From NCBI RefSeq assembly GCF_004348445.1, contig NZ_SMKV01000002.1, positions 186,001-250,000 on the forward strand: a stretch of DNA of 64,000 nt, in the 5' to 3' direction. This DNA is from Saccharopolyspora aridisoli (lineage in GTDB: Bacteria > Actinomycetota > Actinomycetes > Mycobacteriales > Pseudonocardiaceae). The position numbers were made by a program, and so were the translations under genes. The notes under the pieces are model-generated. The model did no database searches, was not told the origin of the DNA, and saw nothing but the letters and a program-made list of their open reading frames with translations. Of this stretch, positions 18,650 to 26,207 are shown piece after piece (position 1 is the stretch's first letter; each line of letters starts with the position of its first letter).

Positions 18650-19849
18650 TCACGTGGCCGCCACACCTCCAGCACGAGCGGCCTTGGACACCGCCGCGCT
18701 GACCTCGGGTGCGACCCGCGGGTCCAGCGGCGACGGGACGATGTAGTCCGCACTGAGGTCGTCGGCGGCCACGGCCGCGATGGCCTCGGCAGCGGCGACC
18801 TTCATGCCGTCGGTGATGCGCCGCGCGCCCACATCCAGCGCTCCCTTGAAGATGCCTGGGAACGCGAGCACGTTGTTGATCTGATTCGGGAAGTCGCTGC
18901 GCCCGGTGGCGACCACCGACGCGTACTTGCCCGCGACGTCGGGGTGGATCTCCGGGTCGGGGTTCGACAGCGCGAACACGATGCAGTCCTTGGCCATCAG
19001 GGCCACGTGCTCCTCGGGGACCTGGCCCATGGAGACACCGATGAACACGTCCGCGCCGCGCATCGCTTCGGCGGGGCCGCCGGAGATGCCACGCGGGTTG
19101 GTGAACTCGGTGAGCTCCTGCTTGATCGGGGTGAGCCCGTCACGATCGGCGCTGATCACGCCGCGCGAGTCGAGCACGATGATCTCGCCGACGCCCGCGG
19201 TGTGCAGGATCCTCGCGCAGGCGACGCCCGCTGCGCCCGCGCCGGAGATGACCACGCGCAGCGACTCCAGCTCGCGACCGGCGACGCGGGCGGCGTTGCG
19301 CAGCGCGGCCAGCGCCACGACCGCGGTGCCGTGCTGGTCGTCGTGCATGACCGGGCAGTCCAGCGCCTCGGTGACCCGGCGCTCCAGCTCGAAGCAGCGC
19401 GGCGCGGAGATGTCCTCCAGGTTCACCGCACCGAACGAGGGACGCAGCCGGACCAGGGTCTCCACGATCTCGTCGACGTCCTTGGTGTCCAGGACCAGCG
19501 GGATCGAGTCGAGCCCGGCGAAGGTCTTGAACAGGGCGGACTTGCCCTCCATGACCGGCAGTGATGCCTTCGGTCCGATGTCGCCCAGACCGAGAACCGC
19601 GGATCCATCGCTGACCACGGCCACCAGGCGCTGAGTCCAGGTGTAGCGATCAGCCAGGGACGGATCGCTTGCGATCGCCCGGCTGACCTGCGCCACCCCG
19701 GGGGTGTACGCGATCGACAGGTCGCGCGCGCTGTCCAGCGGGGCGGTCACCGCAGCGGTGAGCTTGCCCCCTTCGTGCGCGGCGAAGATCTCTTCGTGGG
19801 TCAGCTCGGCACCGATTCCATTGGCGGTGCCCTCGTTGATGGTGGTCAC
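18650..19849 (-). CDS. NAD(P)-dependent malic enzyme
   Basis: 399 residues. Oxidatively decarboxylates malate to pyruvate. The malic-enzyme N-domain (SIAYTPGVAQVSRAI; DGSAVLGLGDIGPKASLPVM; the divalent-metal region DCPVMHDDQHGTA) is followed by a Rossmann domain with VVISGAGAAGVACARIL. This is the short bacterial form without a C-terminal phosphotransacetylase domain. The GTG start follows GGAGGGAC. Single-gene unit ending at a strong hairpin. Confidence 0.95.
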   Translation of the reverse strand: MTTINEGTANGIGAELTHEEIFAAHEGGKLTAAVTAPLDSARDLSIAYTPGVAQVSRAIASDPSLADRYTWTQRLVAVVSDGSAVLGLGDIGPKASLPVMEGKSALFKTFAGLDSIPLVLDTKDVDEIVETLVRLRPSFGAVNLEDISAPRCFELERRVTEALDCPVMHDDQHGTAVVALAALRNAARVAGRELESLRVVISGAGAAGVACARILHTAGVGEIIVLDSRGVISADRDGLTPIKQELTEFTNPRGISGGPAEAMRGADVFIGVSMGQVPEEHVALMAKDCIVFALSNPDPEIHPDVAGKYASVVATGRSDFPNQINNVLAFPGIFKGALDVGARRITDGMKVAAAEAIAAVAADDLSADYIVPSPLDPRVAPEVSAAVSKAARAGGVAAT

Positions 19850-20335
19850 GGCGTCCCTCCTATTGCCATGCCTGCGGCCCGAGCACTATCGAGCCGGGCG
19901 GATGCGACCTCGAGCGGTCGCTGTCAACGCCGGCTTCCCGGGCGTACCGGTGAAGAAGACGTCTATCGAAATACCGATACCGGCCATCCTGTTCGGACAA
20001 CGGCTCGGCGGACGCTGCGGTGCGTTTAGTGTGCCAGCCCTTTGAAGCAATGTCAGCGACAGGGATCACAAGCCTCACCAGCAAAAAGGCGAGATTTTTA
20101 CGAATTGGGACAGTACGCGCGTCATATTTTTCGACCACGAGATGCAGTACGGCCGTCCTGTTTGCATTTCGCAGTTGTGCGGTACAAGTGTCCGGTATTG
20201 CCATCTGAATCGAAACTGTTTGGAAAATGCGAGTGCCCACCTCTGGTTTTCCGCGATGCGATCGAACACGGGAACCTTCTTGTCACCACCGCCCCACCGA
20301 ACCGGCCCCGGTCACACCTCCTAGGCTCGGCACTC
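19850..20335. other. Low-GC intergenic stretch with one dispersed-motif copy
   Basis: 486 bp without a convincing gene. From about 20041 to 20265 the composition is visibly AT-richer than everything else in the window (for example GCGAGATTTTTACG and GTCATATTTTTCG). Open frames here have non-actinomycete codon use and no recognisable domain. It probably includes promoters for malic enzyme and the epimerase. It may be a remnant of transferred DNA. Confidence 0.5.
20270..20285 (-). repeat. Dispersed motif copy upstream of the epimerase
   Basis: GGGAACCTTCTTGTCA, one mismatch from the consensus, 50 bp before the RmlC-like start. Confidence 0.65.
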
Positions 20336-20947
20336 GTGCAGGTACGTCGACTTGAGATCACCGGGGCGTTCGAATTCACCCCAAAGGCTTTCCCCGACAA
20401 CCGCGGCCTGTTCGTGGCCCCGTTCCAGGAGGAGGCGTTCACCGAAGCCACCGGCCACCCGATGACCCTGGCCCAGACCAACCACAGCGTCTCGGCCCGC
20501 GACGTCATCCGCGGCGTGCACTTCGCCGACACCCCACCCGGCCAGGCCAAGTACGTCTACTGCCCGCAGGGCGCACTGCTGGACGTGGTCGTCGACATCC
20601 GCGTCGGCTCCCCCACCTTCGGCCAGTGGGAGGCCATCCGCCTCGACTCGACCGAGTACCGCGCCCTCTACCTCGCCGAAGGACTCGGGCACGCGTTCCT
20701 GGCCCTCACCGACAACACCGTGATGACCTACCTGTGCTCCACCGGCTACAACCCCTCCGGCGAGCACGGCATCAACCCGATGGACCCGGACCTCGGCCTG
20801 CCCTGGGACGGCGCGCTCACCGGTCCGGCGATCCTGTCCCAAAAGGACCGCGAAGCCCCGACTCTCGCCGAAGCCGCCGAGAGCGGCCTGCTCCCCGACT
20901 TCAACACCTGCCTGGCGCACTACGAGTCGCTGCGCACCGAGCAATGA
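20336..20947 (+). CDS. dTDP-4-dehydro-6-deoxysugar 3,5-epimerase family (RmlC-like)
   Basis: 203 residues from GTG 20336 (VQVRRLEITGAFEF), the normal RmlC length. Cupin fold with the catalytic His in DVIRGVHFAD, followed by GQAKYVYCPQGALLDVVVD and the C-terminal Tyr region VMTYLCSTGYNP. RmlC epimerises C3 and C5 of dTDP-4-keto-6-deoxyglucose on the route to dTDP-L-rhamnose; close relatives act at one carbon in antibiotic sugars. No other sugar nucleotide gene is adjacent, so which variant this is remains open. Confidence 0.88.
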   Translation: MQVRRLEITGAFEFTPKAFPDNRGLFVAPFQEEAFTEATGHPMTLAQTNHSVSARDVIRGVHFADTPPGQAKYVYCPQGALLDVVVDIRVGSPTFGQWEAIRLDSTEYRALYLAEGLGHAFLALTDNTVMTYLCSTGYNPSGEHGINPMDPDLGLPWDGALTGPAILSQKDREAPTLAEAAESGLLPDFNTCLAHYESLRTEQ

Positions 20948-21000
20948 GGACGGGAACCTTCCTGTCACGCCCGACGGAATGGCACAGAGGTTCCCATCCT
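20948..21000. terminator. Inverted pair of dispersed motifs between convergent genes
   Basis: TGAGGACGGGAACCTTCCTG starts near 20946. After a short loop, CAGAGGTTCCCATCCTCA follows and ends at about 21002. The two copies face each other and would fold into a long hairpin right between the converging epimerase and sodX genes, where it could end transcription from both sides. Confidence 0.65.
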
Positions 21001-21377
21001 CAGCGCACGCGGCCGGGCGATGGCCACAACCGCCAGCGCACGACGCCCAGCACCTGCGCGGGGCCGAGGTCGCGGGAGTCCGTCGAACCGAAACCGTTGT
21101 CGCCCTCCACGTGCCAGCCGTCGGCCTCGCGGCGCACGGCGCGCTTGACCGACAGCTGATGGGGACGTTGCTGCCACCGCACCAGCACGACATCACCCGC
21201 ACGGGCAAGATCACCGGTCCGGAACACCACGACGTCCTGGTCCCGAAGTGTGGGAACCATCGACGGTCCGCGCACCCGCAACCTGCGCAACGGCCACGGT
21301 CCGAGCGATTTCACCGGCACCTCCAGTAGGACGACGAGGATCTTCAAGAGTAGGGTCGGCCTCGTCGGAGCACTCAC
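21000..21377 (-). CDS. sodX: S26-family peptidase, probable nickel-SOD maturation protease
   Basis: Up to 125 residues. Signal-peptidase-I catalytic Ser in VRGPSMVPTL and Lys in SVKRAVRR, then GDNGFGSTDSRDLGP. Such small S26 enzymes beside sodN remove the SodN leader so that the nickel hook becomes the N-terminus. The start is uncertain: GTG 21377 gives a hydrophobic LLLKILVVLLEVP segment but leaves only 16 bp before the divergent sodN; GTG 21315 is an alternative. Confidence 0.85.
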   Translation of the reverse strand: MSAPTRPTLLLKILVVLLEVPVKSLGPWPLRRLRVRGPSMVPTLRDQDVVVFRTGDLARAGDVVLVRWQQRPHQLSVKRAVRREADGWHVEGDNGFGSTDSRDLGPAQVLGVVRWRLWPSPGRVR

Positions 21378-21393
21378 TTGTCAGGGAGGAATC

Positions 21394-21801
21394 ATGCGAC
21401 TCCTGTCGCGCATCCTCAGCCCCCGCCTGGAGGCGACCGCGCACTGCGACCTGCCGTGCGGCGTTTACGACCCCGCGCAGGCGCGGATCGAAGCGGAGTC
21501 GGTCAAGGCGATCCAGGAGAAGTACCAGGGCAACGAGGACCCGGAGTTCCGCACTCGTGCGATTCTGATCGCCGAGCAGCGCTCCGAGTTGGTCAAGCAC
21601 CACCTGTGGGTGCTGTGGACCGACTACTTCAAGCCGCCGCACTTCGAGAAGTACCCGCAGCTGCACGAGCTGGTCAACAAGGCCACCAAGGCCGCGGGCG
21701 CCACCGGCACCAAGGGTTCGATGGACCCGGCCAAGGGCCAGGAGCTGCTGGACTACATCGCCGAGATCGACAAGATCTTCTGGGAGACCAAGAAGGGCTG
21801 A
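21394..21801 (+). CDS. sodN: Nickel superoxide dismutase
   Basis: 135 residues from ATG 21394 after AGGGAGGA. A 16-residue leader (MRLLSRILSPRLEATA) precedes the nickel hook HCDLPCGVYDP. After cleavage, His1, Cys2 and Cys6 bind nickel. The mature protein of 119 residues matches the four-helix-bundle, hexameric enzyme that dismutates superoxide in the cytoplasm. Its processing protease is encoded divergently next door. In streptomycetes nickel activates and the Nur repressor controls such genes; no Nur box was confidently seen. Confidence 0.97.
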   Translation: MRLLSRILSPRLEATAHCDLPCGVYDPAQARIEAESVKAIQEKYQGNEDPEFRTRAILIAEQRSELVKHHLWVLWTDYFKPPHFEKYPQLHELVNKATKAAGATGTKGSMDPAKGQELLDYIAEIDKIFWETKKG

Positions 21802-21819
21802 TCTCCATCGACCTTCGAG

Positions 21820-21858
21820 AACGCCGGCCAGCGGAAACGCTGGTCGGCGTTTTCCTTT
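21820..21858 (+). terminator. Rho-independent terminator of sodN
   Basis: Arms AACGCCGGCCAGCG (21820-21833) and CGCTGGTCGGCGTT (21838-21851) with one G-T pair, a GAAA tetraloop, and a T-rich tail TTCCTTTT. This is the most classical terminator in the window. Confidence 0.9.
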
Positions 21859-21884
21859 TCGCGCCCTCGGCCCGAGACCGCAGG

Positions 21885-22030
21885 TGACAGAGAGGTTCCC
21901 ATGCTCGCGTCGACGCGAACTGCGCGAACGGTTCCCACGCCCACCACCGCAGTGCGCGAACGGTTCCCACCGTCACTGCCGTGGTGCGCGAAAGGTTCCC
22001 ATGCTCACACCGCAGTGCGGGTAGGTCCCC
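21885..22030 (+). repeat. Tandem array of the dispersed GGTTCCC motif
   Basis: A full copy TGACAGAGAGGTTCCCATGC at 21885 is followed by three head-to-tail units of 32, 32 and 31 bp (21923, 21955, 21987). Each starts CGCGAA(C/A)GGTTCCCA and ends in GTG. A decayed copy (GTAGGTCCCC) closes the array at 22030. It is not a CRISPR: the units are near-identical across most of their length and no spacer pattern exists. Confidence 0.8.
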
Positions 22031-22123
22031 TCGCTGCCGCCGGTGACGATCATGCGAGGCGTTCACCGCAGCCATAGGCTGGCCTGCACGGACACCGACG
22101 TCTCGCGGAGTTGGGGAGACCTC

Positions 22124-22420
22124 ATGACCACCGCATGCCGAGAGCACACCGGTCACGACCACGCGCACGGGCCCGGCTGCGGGCACGTCGCCGTGCCGCA
22201 CGGCGACCACGTCGACTACGCCCACGACGGGCACCTGCACGCTGCGCACGACGGGCACTACGACGAGTGCGAGGCCGGCGGACATCAGGAGCACGGGTCC
22301 CACGACCACGTTCACGGCGAGAACTGCGGGCACGTCGCGGTTCCGCACGGCGACCACGTCGACTACGTCCACGACGGGCACCGCCACGCCGCCCACGGGG
22401 AGCACTACGACGAGCACTGA
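22124..22420 (+). CDS. Histidine-rich small protein, internally duplicated
   Basis: 98 residues from ATG 22124 (ribosome site GGGGAG). Two copies of a 39-residue unit (residues 11-49 and 60-98) share CGHVAVPHGDHVDY, flanked by HDH.HG and DGH.HAAH..HYDE. I count 26 histidines plus four cysteines, so metal binding is very likely. Similar unnamed proteins are, from memory, common in actinomycetes and sometimes mislabelled as zinc transporters; there is no membrane segment. Proximity to sodN hints at nickel or zinc buffering, but the motif array and a terminator separate them. Confidence 0.75.
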   Translation: MTTACREHTGHDHAHGPGCGHVAVPHGDHVDYAHDGHLHAAHDGHYDECEAGGHQEHGSHDHVHGENCGHVAVPHGDHVDYVHDGHRHAAHGEHYDEH

Positions 22421-22489
22421 ACGATGTGGACTCCGTGACGTGGGCGACGTCGCGCTGCGGACGCGCCGCGGATCCGTACGCTGCCATCC

Positions 22490-23077
22490 GTGGAGCAGCG
22501 CGTCTACATCCTCCGGCACGGCACCACCGAGTGGTCCCTGACCGGCCAGCACACCAGCCGCACCGACATCCCCCTCACCGTCGAGGGCGAGCTGCGGGCA
22601 CGCCAGGCGGGGCAGGCCCTGACCGCCCTGCGCCCCGCCGGCCCCGTCACGGTGCTGTGCAGTCCGCGCAAGCGGGCGCAGCGCACCGCGGACCTCGCCG
22701 GGCTCGCCGACGTGGTGACCGAACCGCTGCTGGTGGAGTGGGATTACGGCGACTACGAAGGCCTGACCACCGATCAGATCCGCGAGACCGTTCCGGACTG
22801 GACTGTGTGGAGCCATCCTTGCCCCGGCGGTGAAACGGCCTCCAACATCGCCACTCGTGCCGACGGTCTGCTGGAGCGCGTGCGCGGGACCGACACCGAT
22901 GTGGTGCTCGTCGGGCACGGCCACTTCAGCCGGTGCCTGATCGCCCGATGGCTCAACCTGCCCATCGCCTCGGGGGTCCACTTCGCCCTCGATGCCGCCG
23001 GGATCACCGTCCTCGGCCACGACCGGGGAGTTCCGCAGATCCAGCGGTCGAACATCCCCGCCTGGCAGCAGGGCTGA
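22490..23077 (+). CDS. Histidine phosphatase family protein (phosphoglycerate-mutase-like)
   Basis: 195 residues from GTG. The catalytic RHG motif is in VYILRHGTTEWSLTGQHTSR, the second catalytic His in VVLVGHGHFSRCL, and the acid residue in VEWDYGDYEGLT. This is the cobC/GpmB-like phosphatase branch, hydrolysing small phosphate esters; substrate unknown. It may be read with the downstream acetyltransferase. Confidence 0.9.
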   Translation: MEQRVYILRHGTTEWSLTGQHTSRTDIPLTVEGELRARQAGQALTALRPAGPVTVLCSPRKRAQRTADLAGLADVVTEPLLVEWDYGDYEGLTTDQIRETVPDWTVWSHPCPGGETASNIATRADGLLERVRGTDTDVVLVGHGHFSRCLIARWLNLPIASGVHFALDAAGITVLGHDRGVPQIQRSNIPAWQQG

Positions 23078-23159
23078 GCACCTGCCTCCGTCCCCACCGC
23101 ACCACCGCGCAGAATGGCCTGCAAGCACCGAGGTCGGTTGGTTGGCAGTGGAGGACGGG

Positions 23160-23627
23160 ATGATCCGGCGGGCTCGCGAGGACGACGTGGCGGCCATGGT
23201 GGAGCTGGTGCACGAGCTCGCCAGGTACGAGGAGGAGCCCGATTCCTGCCACCTGACGGAGGAGCAGCTGCGGACAGCGCTTTTCGGGCCTGATCCCGCG
23301 CTGTTCGGGCACGTGGCCGAAGTGGGCGGTGCTGTCGTCGGGCTGTCCCTGTGGTTCCTGAACTTCTCCACCTGGGAAGGCGTGCACGGGATCTACCTGG
23401 AGGACCTCTACGTGCGGCCGGAGCACCGGGGGTCGGGCTTGGGCAAGCAGCTGCTTCGGACGCTGGCGAGCTATTGCGTCGAGCGCGGGTACGCGCGGCT
23501 GGAGTGGTCGGTGCTGGACTGGAACGAGCCCTCGATCGCCTTCTACGAGGCCCAGGGCGCCTTCCCGATGGACGGCTGGAGCGTCTACCGACTCACCGGG
23601 GACGCCCTGCGCTCCTTCGGGGGCTGA
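23160..23627 (+). CDS. GNAT N-acetyltransferase, spermidine/thialysine acetyltransferase-like
   Basis: 155 residues from ATG 23160 with GGAGGA just upstream. Acetyl-CoA loop in LYVRPEHRGSGLGKQLLRTL; C-terminal WNEPSIAFYEAQGA is typical of the SSAT-type branch, as is EDLYV. Members acetylate polyamines or lysine analogues. The only other possible polyamine link in the window is the BpsA-like gene 8 kb away, so substrate is inference. Confidence 0.85.
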   Translation: MIRRAREDDVAAMVELVHELARYEEEPDSCHLTEEQLRTALFGPDPALFGHVAEVGGAVVGLSLWFLNFSTWEGVHGIYLEDLYVRPEHRGSGLGKQLLRTLASYCVERGYARLEWSVLDWNEPSIAFYEAQGAFPMDGWSVYRLTGDALRSFGG

Positions 23628-23631
23628 CCGA

Positions 23632-24060
23632 TCAGTCCTCGCGGGCGTCGGGGGCCATCGAGGCGTGGAACGCCCACTCGCGGCCCTCGCGGTTGAACAG
23701 GAACCACAGCACCGCCACGGCGGGCACGGCGATGATCAGGCCGATCAGCGGCCGCCCGGACGGGCCGGTCGCGTACCAGGCGGTGCCGAGCAACAGCAGC
23801 TGCAGCAGCAGGGCGGGTGTGCGAGCCCAGTGCTTGCCCTTGATCAGACCGATGCCCGCTGCCAGCACACCGGAGGCCAGCAGCGCGTAGTAGCCCGCCT
23901 CGCCCCACGTCTCGCCGCGTTCGAGCTGACCGACGCCGCCGAGGTCGCTGGAGGCGCTGCGGACCAGCAGCGCCACGACGAACACCAGAGCTGCCACCGC
24001 CTGCAAGGTGGTCAGCACTCCAGCGATGCGCACCGTGCGGGGAACGGTCTCGGTAGACAA
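23632..24060 (-). CDS. Small membrane protein of unknown function
   Basis: 142 residues from TTG 24060 preceded by GAGGAGAGGG; the long open frame further upstream is an overlap with the lipid-kinase antisense strand. Four hydrophobic segments are visible (IAGVLTTLQAVAALVFVVALL; YYALLASGVLAAGIGLI; TPALLLQLLLLGTAWY; LIGLIIAVPAVAVLWFLF, last two adjacent). No catalytic motif. It converges on the acetyltransferase gene. Confidence 0.7.
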   Translation of the reverse strand: MSTETVPRTVRIAGVLTTLQAVAALVFVVALLVRSASSDLGGVGQLERGETWGEAGYYALLASGVLAAGIGLIKGKHWARTPALLLQLLLLGTAWYATGPSGRPLIGLIIAVPAVAVLWFLFNREGREWAFHASMAPDARED

Positions 24061-24492
24061 GGGGCCCTCTCCTCGAACGGGGCCACGACCCCGCAAGTGA
24101 CTCTGCGTGTGCACTTTCGATGGTAATACCGCCCGATCGCCGCATAGCTGCCGCAGGCCCCGAGCCGCCATGATCGACTCATGGCTGAAGCGGCGTTCGC
24201 GGATATCGGGGTGTCCGTCGATCTCGCCGCGTGCACGTCGGCAGCCGGTGCACAACAGTCGGGTGCGTTCCGGGGTTACGCATCCGGTTGTGACCGGAAA
24301 ACGGTGGTCAGCGGCATGGCGCATCCGCTCCTGGCGCGTTCCGTCGCCGCGTCCGCCCGTGCCGCGCACCTCGGCCGGTCCCGTCCGCATCGGACTCGGA
24401 GGTGACCGGACAGCCCAGTTGAGACTTCGCGGCACGCGGAACCTGGCCCCCGCGCCCGACGGACACGAAACCGTCTCGCTTAGGCTTCGGTT
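24061..24492. other. Gap with no identifiable gene
   Basis: 432 bp between two divergent genes. Open frames here give low-complexity Arg/Ser-rich translations with no domain. It must hold promoters for the membrane protein and the lipid kinase. No convincing motif was found. Confidence 0.5.
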
Positions 24493-25419
24493 GTGCGCGC
24501 CGTTCTCGTCGTCAACCCGCAGGCGACCTCCACCACAGCCAGTGGCCGCGATGTGCTCGCCGCCGCCCTGGCCAGTGTGCTGAAGCTGGACGTCGTGGAG
24601 ACGCGGCACTTCGGGCACGCCTCGGAGGCCGCGAGGGACGCCGTCCGGGACGGCGCGGACCTGGTCATCGCGCACGGCGGCGACGGCACGGTCAACGAAG
24701 TGGTCAACGGCATGTTCGAGGTCGCCGAGCCCGGCGACCCCTCGATGCCGAAGCTGGGCGTGGTCCCCGGTGGTTCGGCGAACGTCTTCGCCCGCGCGCT
24801 CGGGGTCCCCAAGGACCCGGTCGACGCCACGCACCACCTGATGCGCGCGCTGGCCGATCGCAGCACCCGCCAGGTCGGGTTGGGCAAGGCCGACGAGAGG
24901 TGGTTCACCTTCAACGCCGGCATCGGCTGGGACGCCGAGGTCGTCGCCGAGATGGAGCACCAGAGGTCGCGAGGCCACGAGGCCACCCCCGCCCTGTATG
25001 CCCGGATTGCCCTCACCTGCTACGTTCGGATGGCCCGCGGGGAACCGAAGCTGAGCTTGCAAATCGGTGACGATCACCCGAGTGAGCTACTACACAGTGT
25101 GTTCGTCTCCAACACCGACCCGTGGACCTACCTGGGTTCGACGCCGGTGCGCATGAGCCCCGAGACCAGCTTCGACACCGGTCTCGGCGTGTTCGCGCTG
25201 AAGAAGATGACTGCCTACCCCGTGTTGCGACACGTAGCGGAGATGCTACGCGGTAGAGGGAAACCACACGGAAGAAATTCAATTCAGGCTGCGGATGTGC
25301 CCCATCTACGCGTAGCCTGTACGGAGCCGTTGCGCCTGCAGGTGGACGGCGATTGCCTGGGTGAACGATCGGCGATCGAGTTCTCCTCAGTCCCGAACGC
25401 TCTCCGCGTCGCTGTATAA
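24493..25419 (+). CDS. Diacylglycerol kinase-family lipid kinase
   Basis: 308 residues. The nucleotide motif HGGDGTVNEVVNG and the substrate-loop motif GVVPGGSANVFARALGVP are those of DagK/YegS lipid kinases, which phosphorylate diacylglycerol or related lipids at the membrane. GTG start (VRAVLVVNPQAT). It stands just upstream of whiB1 on the same strand, with 247 bp between, so it is probably a separate transcript. Confidence 0.92.
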   Translation: MRAVLVVNPQATSTTASGRDVLAAALASVLKLDVVETRHFGHASEAARDAVRDGADLVIAHGGDGTVNEVVNGMFEVAEPGDPSMPKLGVVPGGSANVFARALGVPKDPVDATHHLMRALADRSTRQVGLGKADERWFTFNAGIGWDAEVVAEMEHQRSRGHEATPALYARIALTCYVRMARGEPKLSLQIGDDHPSELLHSVFVSNTDPWTYLGSTPVRMSPETSFDTGLGVFALKKMTAYPVLRHVAEMLRGRGKPHGRNSIQAADVPHLRVACTEPLRLQVDGDCLGERSAIEFSSVPNALRVAV

Positions 25420-25516
25420 CCTTCTGGTCACGGATGGACGTCGCTGCCGACTCATGACCCCCGTCTAAGTTCGGGAGCACACCGAAACCCCTGGTCAAGT
25501 CTCGTCGATCTTTCAG

Positions 25517-25609
25517 GTGAGTTCGCTCACCGCCCGAGATCGACCTCTTGACATCGCGGCAGTTCGTGAAAGCATTCACAAGCACACGGACTCCGTGAAA
25601 GCATTCACA
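25517..25609 (+). promoter_or_regulatory. whiB1 promoter with three CRP-like palindromes
   Basis: Three perfect GTGA-N6-TCAC sites are present: GTGAGTTCGCTCAC at 25517-25530, and two identical CGTGAAAGCATTCACA copies at 25565-25580 and 25594-25609. They match the mycobacterial CRP consensus TGTGA-N6-TCACA. A TTGACA at 25548-25553 could be a -35 element. Mycobacterium tuberculosis whiB1 is known to be controlled by the cAMP receptor protein Rv3676 through two such sites, so this is probably the same circuit with an extra site. Confidence 0.75.
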
Positions 25610-25666
25610 AACACCCCGAACGAACTATCGGCGCGCATGGGCGCGCCTAGCGAGGAGCAAGGAACA

Positions 25667-25921
25667 ATGGACTGGCGCCACGATGCGGTTTGCCGTGACG
25701 AGGACCCGGAGCTGTTCTTCCCGGTTGGGAACAGCGGTCCTGCTGTGCTGCAGATCGCCGAGGCGAAGGCCGTATGCCGCCGTTGTCCGGTTGCTTCTCA
25801 GTGCCTGGCTTGGGCACTCGAGAGCGGCCAGGACGCCGGTGTCTGGGGCGGCATGAGCGAAGACGAGCGGCGTGCCCTCAAGCGGCGCAACGCTCGCACC
25901 CGGGCGCGCACCAACGCCTGA
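25667..25921 (+). CDS. whiB1: WhiB1 iron-sulfur regulator
   Basis: 84 residues from ATG 25667. Four cysteines of the [4Fe-4S] cluster appear in order (AVCRDEDP, then CRRCPVASQC). These are followed by GVWGG and a basic tail RRALKRRNARTR for DNA binding. In M. tuberculosis WhiB1 is essential, binds the primary sigma factor and responds to nitric oxide. The neighbouring pdtaS and biotinyl protein repeat the mycobacterial order Rv3219-Rv3220c-Rv3221c. Confidence 0.95.
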   Translation: MDWRHDAVCRDEDPELFFPVGNSGPAVLQIAEAKAVCRRCPVASQCLAWALESGQDAGVWGGMSEDERRALKRRNARTRARTNA

Positions 25922-25944
25922 GTGGCAGCTCGCTGAGACGTGGT

Positions 25945-25973
25945 CGGTCGGTCGCACCCCCGGTGACCGACCG
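25945..25973. terminator. Hairpin after whiB1
   Basis: Arms CGGTCGGTC (25945-25953) and GACCGACCG (25965-25973), 24 bp past the whiB1 stop; no T-run. Confidence 0.65.
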
Positions 25974-26207
25974 CCCGTCTCGCCCCGGCCGCACACGGCC
26001 TCGCACCGAATGAACTGACCCGACCCCGACTAGCAGCTCCGGCCGATCAGCGTCGATGTCGGTCCCGCACGTTCCAGCCGATCTCCCCAATCACCACGGG
26101 GCAGCCGGAAGCGGGGAAACCGACCCGATCGGCCAGACGTCCCCGGCGCGTGGGGATGTCACCCGAGTGATCGACGCACCAGCGTGGCGCCCAGTGCAAA
26201 CGGGCCG

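Larger units (their letters stand above)
21802..22123. other. sodN downstream gap: terminator plus motif array
   Basis: No gene. The gap contains the sodN terminator (21820-21858), the tandem motif array (21885-22030) and the ribosome site of the histidine-rich gene. Confidence 0.7.

Noticed and set aside
21885-22030. Possible CRISPR array
   Set aside because: Units of 31-32 bp are similar across most of their length and there are no unique spacers or cas genes.
24107-24583. Small gene on the + strand before the lipid kinase
   Set aside because: Arg/Ser-rich translation, no ribosome site, overlaps the real kinase start.
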